This document shows positions 56,983-64,000 of a stretch of DNA of 64,000 nt, piece after piece (position 1 is the first letter of the stretch; each line of letters begins with the position of its first letter). This DNA comes from Hydrangea macrophylla (lineage: Eukaryota > Streptophyta > Magnoliopsida > Cornales > Hydrangeaceae): the NCBI GenBank assembly GCA_033977485.1, contig CM066994.1, forward strand, positions 119,002,458 to 119,066,457, read 5' to 3'. Both the position numbers and the translations under genes were made by a program. Under the pieces are notes generated by a model. The model was not told where the DNA came from and did not search any database. It was given only the letters and a program-made list of their open reading frames with translations.

Positions 56983-59556
56983 CTACTGAGATTTGGCAGC
57001 AGAAGAAAGCGCTTCCTTATAGGAAGCAGGCTCATCGTCATCTACTGTACACATGAGAGCTTCTTCCTCAATATCAAAACGCCGACGTGGAACTCTTCCT
57101 CGTCTGCTTCTGCGGTGCGCTACCTGAGAATCTTGAATGTCCAGTGGTGTACTCCCACTGTCTGGTACACTCCCACTAGTGTCTAGCGGTGTACTTCCAC
57201 TCGGCTGAAGACTAGTACCATTTTCAGCGATTACTGGATGTGGAATTTCCCCACCCTCGCCTAAAGATGGTACGACATCTTCAACATCCTCCATTTCGTA
57301 GAGGTCAAGATCTCTGTTAGCGTCACCGATATTAGGGAAGTCACTCTCAATGAAATCAACATCACGTGACTCAATTTCTGTCATTCCTCCATCCGGATGT
57401 TCACCATACATAACATAGCCTTTTGAGCTGTCAGAATATCTTATGAAGATATGCTTTCTAGCTCGCGGGCCTAGTTTCCCATGCTTATGGGAAGTACTGT
57501 GAACATATCCTGATGAGCCCCACGGGCGCAAATGCTCCAAATTGGGCTTTTCGCCTTTCCATAGCTCATAGGGGGTGGAAGGAACTGACTGTGAAGGCAC
57601 TCTATTAAGTATGTAGGCAGCAGTTAAAAGTGCATCCCCCCAGAATGATATTGGGAGGTTAGCTTGCGCCATCATAGATCTAGTCATATCTAGAAGTGTT
57701 CTATTCCTTCTTTCTGCAACACCATTTTGTTGCGGAGTTCCAGGAATAGTTAGTTGTCTGCGTATCCCCTTTTTCTCACACAGTTCCTTGAACTGATCAG
57801 ATAAGTACTCGCGTCCTCTGTCTGTTCGAAAAGTCTTTAGGGACTTTTCTAGCTGATTCTCAACCTCTGCTACGAAGCGTTTGAAACAATCTAGAGCTTC
57901 ATAGCGGCGAGAAATCAAATAGACATAGCCATATCGCGTGTAGTCATCGATAAAAGTAAGAAAATAAGAGGCGCCATGACGTGCCTTCACATTCATTGGT
58001 CCACATATGTCTGAGTGTATTAGTTCTAATGCTTGGGTAGCTCTTTTAGCCTTACCAAAAGGCTTACGGCATGCTTTACCTGCTAGGCAAGACTCACACG
58101 TAGGTAGGTTAACCTTAGTGAGTGGGCCTAGAAGGCCTTCTCGAGCTAATCTAGTCATCCTGTCACGTCCTATGTGTCCAAGTCTAGCATGCCATGTTAC
58201 AGAGTCAATATTTCTTTTTGAATCAGCAACTAAAGAAGTAGAGGAAATGGAATCAAGCAGATCAATTTTAAATAGATTATTCCATAAAAAACCATGTCCA
58301 AAAGTAACACCATCCAAAACAATATCCAACTTATCATGTCCAAACTGAAAAATAAAACCTAAATCAAGAAGTGCTAAGACCGAGAGTAGATTATATTGGA
58401 TTCCGGGTACGTAGAGCACATCATGAAGAAGTAATGTGCGCCCTGTGCGCAAATGAAGTTGGTATGAACCTACTCCCGCTGCTTCTTCACAAGTGCCGTT
58501 CCCCATGTATACCCTACTGGTGCCACTTGGAATCTTATGATAATCTACGAACCCCCCTCGATCTCTGGTCACATGCCTTGTTGCTCCTGTATCTGCAATC
58601 CAATCATGGAGCGAATGAGCGATTAGGACATGAGAACTCACAAAAGTATAGAGAGAGTTGGGTGGGAAAGTTACCTTCTTCGGCTCAGTGCATTCACGAG
58701 CGAAGTGTCCCAATCCTCCACAGTTGAAGCATTTTGATTTGGAAGCATTTTTCTTGCCAGCGCGCTTACCCCTGCGCTTCTTTGGTTTATCAGCCTTTGG
58801 AGCTAACTTATTAGCTCCACCCTTTTTCTGAGCCCTTTTACTCTTGGCATTGCGCTTGAACCCACTAGTCCCGCGCTCACCTCCACCTATGGAAGTTATT
58901 GCCATGAGTGCAGTAATGCGGTTCGCCTCTTGGCGCTCCGCCTCCAGCTCCACATGTTTAGATATATCAGCAAAATTCTTGATACTATCATTATGTGTTA
59001 AAATTTGCTTCATATGGACCCAAGTTTCAGGCAGTGATCGAATCACCGCTTGAATCTGTTGTTCATCAGTGAGGATGTTCCCAGCAGCACCAAGATCTCG
59101 AATCATACCAGACATCGTCCTAAGATGTTCAGTCATCGATTGCTTGGGATCTTTCCGATACACCTCGAACTTCAACACCAGGCTCCTGAGCCTAGTGGTT
59201 GATGTCCCACCGAAAGCAAATTTTAGCTGGTCCCATAATTCCTTGGCACTGGAGTATTGAAAATACTCAGCAAGAAGGTCATCATTCATGCTGCTTAACA
59301 ATATATTGCGCGTGTGATGATCCTTCTTGATCCATTCATTATAGGTTTCAAGGTCTCGGCGATATTGGGCCATGGGCCCATTTTCTGGCAATTCGAGTTG
59401 GACCATTGACTGAGTTAGATGGGGAAGCAATTCTTCCTCAGTTAACAGGAGGGTTACTCTACGTTGCCATGCGTCATAGTTTTTCCCATTAAACTTGTTA
59501 TCTTTGTTCAAATCAGCGACAATTTGCTTTGAAGCCATTTCTACATTCAAAAACAT
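56983..59556 (-). CDS. Copia-2 gag, protease and integrase part of gag-pol
   Basis: First ATG at 59556; the ATG at 59538 (MASKQIV) is an equally good start. UBN2-type gag, basic linker, intact CX2CX4HX4C zinc knuckle (58690-58731), protease DTGA (around 58590), GAG-pre-integrase (WHARLGH ... CESC), integrase core with D (near 58009), D in RTDRGREY (near 57823) and E in [11 protein letters not shown] (near 57712), then an acidic linker with SRRGRVPRR. Ends at a TAG (56983-56985) where relatives have sense sequence; the context suggests a Trp codon changed to TAG. Downstream RT/RNase H continue in frame. Confidence 0.9.
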   Translation of the reverse strand: MFLNVEMASKQIVADLNKDNKFNGKNYDAWQRRVTLLLTEEELLPHLTQSMVQLELPENGPMAQYRRDLETYNEWIKKDHHTRNILLSSMNDDLLAEYFQYSSAKELWDQLKFAFGGTSTTRLRSLVLKFEVYRKDPKQSMTEHLRTMSGMIRDLGAAGNILTDEQQIQAVIRSLPETWVHMKQILTHNDSIKNFADISKHVELEAERQEANRITALMAITSIGGGERGTSGFKRNAKSKRAQKKGGANKLAPKADKPKKRRGKRAGKKNASKSKCFNCGGLGHFARECTEPKKVTFPPNSLYTFVSSHVLIAHSLHDWIADTGATRHVTRDRGGFVDYHKIPSGTSRVYMGNGTCEEAAGVGSYQLHLRTGRTLLLHDVLYVPGIQYNLLSVLALLDLGFIFQFGHDKLDIVLDGVTFGHGFLWNNLFKIDLLDSISSTSLVADSKRNIDSVTWHARLGHIGRDRMTRLAREGLLGPLTKVNLPTCESCLAGKACRKPFGKAKRATQALELIHSDICGPMNVKARHGASYFLTFIDDYTRYGYVYLISRRYEALDCFKRFVAEVENQLEKSLKTFRTDRGREYLSDQFKELCEKKGIRRQLTIPGTPQQNGVAERRNRTLLDMTRSMMAQANLPISFWGDALLTAAYILNRVPSQSVPSTPYELWKGEKPNLEHLRPWGSSGYVHSTSHKHGKLGPRARKHIFIRYSDSSKGYVMYGEHPDGGMTEIESRDVDFIESDFPNIGDANRDLDLYEMEDVEDVVPSLGEGGEIPHPVIAENGTSLQPSGSTPLDTSGSVPDSGSTPLDIQDSQVAHRRSRRGRVPRRRFDIEEEALMCTVDDDEPASYKEALSSAAKSQ

Positions 59557-59595
59557 GCGCAAAGGGTTTTTGACGTTATTATTTGCACATTTCAA

Positions 59596-61671
59596 AAATT
59601 TTGTTTTTTAAAAATCCAATTATAAACGATATTTCCCCTTTTTACAATTTTAAGACCAAAAAACTTGCTATTGCTTATTAATCAAATCCCAAATTTTGTA
59701 AATCAAGGAAAAAACTTTTATAACTGATTTTACAAACAAATATCAATTAGATGGTTGTTAAACCTATCTAAGATCATCCACAATATGTATAAATGCGCCA
59801 TACAACAAAAAAATTGCGCAAGGGCCCCACGTGGGTCCGAATTGACAATGTAGAGCTCATGCTAAGATAATTCAAGTTTATGATATATAAACAAAGAAAA
59901 CCATCCCTTTACAAAATAGGCTTTTCCAATACAAAACTCTCGTCCTCACATTACATTTATAGCCCAATAAAAAATAGGGATGCTTTGTTTATAAACATAT
60001 ACAAGAACGACCTTAAACATACATCGTGAGGACACAAGCTCTATAAACTGTCAATAATTGTCCATTCATTTAAGCCAGATTAAAAAAAAATGTATTAATC
60101 ACACACATCAAGCATTCATGTGGTCTTATTTTAAAAATGAATGGACTCATCCGTCACTCCACTTAAGGAGGAGGAATTAGAGGTCATAGGGTCAATCAAT
60201 CACAAACAACAGTAATTAAACGTGACCAATAATGCAATGAGCCTCTAAAAGTTGCAATAAAAATAAATTTGCAGCCCCGGATAGCTCCCATAAGCTAAGG
60301 AAGAACTATGAAAAATCCTAGATTTTTCATCAATTATTTAAATAATTTGGGTTTTAAACGTATTTAAAACCAATTCTTTAAGGACCTTTAAATTACAAAA
60401 AAAAATTAAAGTCCACATGGAAATTTTAAATACCTGAAAAACTTATTTTTCATTATAAAAAAAAAATTCCATTATTTATGGGAGCAAAGATCCAATTATA
60501 ATCAATTCATTAAATAAAATTGATTTAGCTATAATAATTTAACAACAATGTGACAAATTCCTTTAAAAACAATATTTAAAAGGAATGAATCTACCCAGCA
60601 GTCTCACATAGCCCAAAAAAGAATCCCAACCATAAAATATTAATTTAAAAAATTAATAAACATTTTATGATATTTTAGGCAATTAAAATAATGGCAAAAA
60701 CATGATTTAATGCTTCAAAAATATCATAAATTTAGGAGATAAGCATGCAACAGTCCCACAACACCCCAGCAGTGTAAAAAACATCATATATTAATTTCAA
60801 GAATTAATTATATGCATTGGGTATTTTAAGCAATTTAAAACGCGCACAAAAACGCACTTTTATGCTCTAAAACACCAAAAACAATGGAGTAATTGCCTAA
60901 GTAATTACTCTGGGTCCCACTCTGTGTCTATAATATAAGAAAAATAAAAAAAAAATATTTTTCCTCAATTTTCCAGAATTTAAAACCAATTAAAACAGTT
61001 TATAACATTTAAAACTTAATTTTTAATTACTAGAAACTGTTTTAAATATAAAACAATTAATTTTTATTCTGGAATATTTTTATAAAAAATATATTAAAAT
61101 ACTAGACTGAAAATGGGACCCACACTCGCCGGAGGTGTCGCCGGAGGCTCGCCGGCGGCGGCACACGCGCCAGACGCGCCGCCGGTGCGCGTGGGGGTGG
61201 CCCACCAGGGTCATCTTCTTCCTCCAGAAACCCTAAAAACGCAGCTTTTAGGCTGCGCGACCCTCCACCTTTGCACGCTCGTATCTCCCTCTTCTGTGAT
61301 CTGTTTTGGACAAATTTTATATGGTTGGAAAGGTCTCGCGGAGTACTTGAGTTTTGAGCCAAGAAACAGACCGATTGAACGTCTCAATCGTCCGGAAAAA
61401 TGGTTCAAAGATTGGAAAAAATATCGGCCAAATTTTTTTCAGAAATTAGGTTTTTCGTTTTCTCCTTCTACGGAGATATTTGGGCAACAAAACTTTATGG
61501 GTAGACTCCATAGTCATATAAGAACATATTCCAATGAAAGATTTCGAAAAATATTGAGGTTTAATCAAAGACCCACTTTGAAATTCGGTTTTGGTGAATA
61601 TTTAAGCAAAACCAAGTTTCAACAATGGCGGATCTGATTTGGGCTCAAGTTTGGGCGAACAAACGTCCTAA
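59596..61671 (-). other. Copia-2 5' leader
   Basis: About 2.1 kb between primer site and gag. The gag-proximal part is very AT-rich; the segment at 61113-61262 is strongly GC-rich (GCCGGCGGCGG-type). Open frames on either strand (for example 61113-61637 plus) have no recognisable domain. Confidence 0.7.
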
Positions 61672-61685
61672 TGGCTCTGATACCA
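61672..61685 (-). other. Primer binding site of Copia-2
   Basis: TGGTATCAGAGCCA on the minus strand, one base from the 5' LTR; complementary to initiator tRNA-Met. Confidence 0.92.
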
Positions 61686-61686
61686 A

Positions 61687-62157
61687 TGTAAAATGCATAC
61701 ACACATGCATAAGGATCGAGTATAGGTGCGTTACCTAGCGGAATAACTCGATAGATCGGTGAAACGGCGTTGTTACGACCCCTCCTTGTAACCACGAGTT
61801 TGCTGCGTCCGTGTACCTTCCCGTGCTCGTATTAGTCGCAGAGAATACTTCTTGAGCGTTCTCCGATAAAGCCACGATCTAAATCCCAAGCCTCAAGGTG
61901 ATTAGCTAGAGAGAGAATTCGTGAGTTAGAGAGAGAGAGAGACTAACGTGAGGGAGGAAAGAGGGCTGCTGAGATTGTATTCTAATCTCATGTGTTAGTA
62001 GGTTTTGTAATGCACATAACTATATATAGGCATATAACAAAACCTAATGGGCTTGGACCCCCAAAAGCCCGTTGCTTTCGTGTCCAAGCCGAACCCCTTT
62101 GGACCCAGTCCAATAACATGTGGGTGCCCGTATGGCTTGTCCACAATATTTGTTACA
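61687..62157 (-). repeat. 5' LTR of Copia-2
   Basis: 471 bp, identical to 53777-54247. TATA-like TATATATA at 62021-62028 is the likely promoter of the element. Confidence 0.97.
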
Positions 62158-62162
62158 TATTA

Positions 62163-63372
62163 TATAAAAGACAAGGCCAAAAGTCTTCTATGAGACTATC
62201 CACATGGATCCTACTTGGCAGCCTCTACTTCTAGAATAATATCTACGTGTCAAATGAAGCAAACTGCCCATTCTCTTCCTTTCTTCTCCCTATGCTAAGC
62301 TGGCTTCGAAACTTAACCGACATGTAGCGTTTCTCCACAAGTCTTTTGGACTCTTTTTTCCCATAAATGGCTGACCAACTGTTAGAGTCCCCACGCCATT
62401 CATCTACCTTTTAACTACACTGTATATATAATATGTCACCTCTCTTTCATTTGAAAAGAAACATACAAGATTTTATAGTGATGAAATGAAAGGTTACCCA
62501 TTAAGAATAATCATTGTCTTTAATTTTCTTTTGGTTAAAAATAACTATTGTCATCATGTTACCATCTCTACAGAGATAGAGAGTTCGAGGATTGGTGTTG
62601 TGCAGTGCTTCCGGGTGGGCACAATGCGATATCATTTAGTAAGGGCTTTATGTTCTATCATTTAACAGTTTTGCATATAATTTGAATTTCTTTTTTATGT
62701 TTGTGGTTGATTTGTTTGTAGATTATTTACAGGAAAGAACAAATGGGTATTTCCTTATTGCAATAATTCAGCTCTCTCTCTCTCTCTCTCAATTTTGTAA
62801 TAAGCATCATGCTAATTAAGGTACATTATTTTTATATAAAAAAAACTTTATGTAAGATATATATATATTTACAGCAGCAAGAGAATTTTATTAAGAAAAA
62901 CTTTATACAATAAGGTTTGGGTTTGGATTTTTATGTTCTAGGCATTTGTGATTCATTTTCACTTTATATTGCAAAAGAAATGCTATGGTTTCCAAATTAT
63001 AAATCCTAATTACACTGGGATTTAAAGTTTGTCATAAAATATGAGTTTTCATTTGGTGTTTCAGTGTTTGGTAAATTGCTAATGCCTTGAAATTAACTAC
63101 AAGAATTATTATTGTTTGTGTCAATACAGATTATTTATGCTTTTTTATTTTAATATGCATTCTCATTTTTGAAATGCACGAGTTGTCGACTAGTTGAGTT
63201 TAAAAACAGTAATTGTCAGTATTGTTGGCATTAAAAGAGGTTAGTACATATCACATCAACTGTAGTGTTGGTCCATGGCCTCCCAACACATAGATTTGAA
63301 ACTATTTAAACAAGTGGTAGCCCGTAGCCGTGCGGCAGCCGTCTGCTTTATGATGGGAAATCTCCACCTAAC
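62163..63372. other. Intergenic DNA
   Basis: AT-rich with a (CT)n run at about 62772-62790. No gene or delimited element seen. Confidence 0.5.
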
Positions 63373-63375
63373 TAA

Positions 63376-63900
63376 GGCATAGTTTGGTTCTTATGTGGTT
63401 TTTTAAAAGTAGTTTATGAAATTTAAGGCTTAGTTTGGTTTTCCACGTGGCTTTTTAAAAGGAGCTTATGAAATTTATTACTAAGTTGTTTGATAATTTT
63501 ATACAAGTGACACACTACTCGTCAAAAAGATATCATAAAACCAAAGAGCAACCTTGAGCATTTAAAAGCTCCATTCTAGAGCTTTAAAAGCTCCCCTAAA
63601 AAAAACCATATTTTCAATTTTTGCAAAGCTCATAAACTAGTTATCAAATGAATTAACATGAAATTGTGCTTTAAAAAAGGAGAAGGACCAAAACGGGGGC
63701 CAAACTAAGCCTAAGTTGTTTGATAATTTTATACAAGTGACACACTACTCTTCAAAAAGACATCATGAAACCAAAAAGCAACTTAACGCTTTTAAAAGCT
63801 CTCCCAAAAATGTCCTAAGTTCAATTTTTACAAAGCTTAGTTACCAAATGAATTAACATGAAATTAAGAAGAAGCACCAAAATGGGGGCCAAACTAAGCC
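63376..63900. mobile_element. Harbinger-like MITE, GGCTTAG family, outer copy
   Basis: Left end GGCATAGTTTGGTTC, right end GGGCCAAACTAAGCC, TAA on both sides (63373-63375, 63901-63903). Split by a sister copy at 63427-63711. Confidence 0.82.
63427..63711. mobile_element. Harbinger-like MITE, GGCTTAG family, inner copy
   Basis: 285 bp. GGCTTAGTTTGG / CCAAACTAAGCC ends, TAA on both sides (63424-63426, 63712-63714). Removing it and one TAA restores the family sequence of the outer copy (GAAATTTAAGTTGTTTGATA). Confidence 0.87.
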
Positions 63901-64000
63901 TAAGGCCCAAACTTGTTAATCATATGATATATTGCTAATTTTATATGTTCTAGTAATTTACCAATAATTAGCAACTCTTTTCTCAGAAAAGGGAAAAGAA

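Larger units (their letters stand above)
53777..62157 (-). mobile_element. Copia LTR retrotransposon (Copia-2), complete, 8381 bp
   Basis: Two 471-bp LTRs (53777-54247 and 61687-62157) that I read as identical; perfect 5-bp TSD TATTA (53772-53776, 62158-62162). On the minus strand: 5' LTR at the right, primer site, 2.1-kb leader, gag-pol with Copia order, 1.2-kb 3' region, polypurine tract, 3' LTR. Identical LTRs mean a very recent insertion. The only coding defect found is one in-frame TAG (56983-56985). Confidence 0.97.

Noticed and set aside
57968..59260. Several plus-strand frames of 60-118 codons
   Set aside because: Antisense to the gag-integrase coding region of Copia-2.
61113..61637. 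Plus-strand 174-codon frame
   Set aside because: Lies antisense in the Copia-2 leader, has no domain, and its length is partly explained by the GC-rich start.

Overview
The window is nuclear DNA of a flowering plant, most likely a eudicot. Evidence: AT-rich intergenic DNA full of plant-type MITEs, LTR retrotransposons with initiator-tRNA-Met primer sites, and intron-containing genes whose best relatives are standard plant families. I cannot name the species. About half of the 64 kb is mobile DNA, and most of the recognisable elements can be delimited to the base by their target-site duplications (TSDs).

Four host genes are supported. (1) A plus-strand SGNH/SASA carbohydrate esterase, 23080-25952, two exons, 264 aa. 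(2) A minus-strand C2-domain protein with a long proline-rich tail, 27766-31541, seven exons, 412 aa. (3) A plus-strand RER1 Golgi-to-ER retrieval receptor, 34915-38042, three exons, 198 aa. (4) A plus-strand bHLH-MYC_N-type protein of the plant 'WNK-related' group, 49162-51631, seven exons, 357 aa. All exon joins keep frame and use GT-AG borders. The genes are unrelated and independently transcribed; nothing suggests a cluster with a shared pathway.

Left third (1-22.7 kb): a truncated Copia-type end at the window edge, a 1.06-kb hAT element, a Mutator-type MITE, and a Harbinger-type MITE carrying a SINE. Then comes a 17-kb nested complex: an old, frameshifted Copia element (5768-22745, TSD TTATG, LTRs about 2% apart) split in its integrase region by a 9.7-kb Gypsy chromovirus of Tekay/Del type (10118-19836, TSD GAAAA). 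The Gypsy has one uninterrupted 1502-aa polyprotein and 2493-bp LTRs differing at four bases. A Mutator-like element also sits in the 5' Copia LTR.

Middle (22.7-53.8 kb): the four genes, separated and interrupted by many small inverted-repeat elements: Stowaway-like (TA), PIF/Harbinger-like (TAA/TTA), Mutator-like (9-10 bp) and hAT-like (8 bp). Several are nested in each other. Two are long near-palindromes (40832-41840 and 46142-46685).

Right end (53.8-64 kb): a second Copia element on the minus strand (53777-62157, TSD TATTA) with two identical 471-bp LTRs and a gag-pol frame broken by a single TAG, followed by intergenic DNA and a pair of nested Harbinger-type MITEs.

No CRISPR, operon, rRNA or intact tRNA gene was seen. 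The more unusual signals are a symmetric palindrome array in the Gypsy LTR, repeated decoy copies of an intron/exon border in the MYC_N gene, the single-stop young Copia, and the two large hairpin elements.
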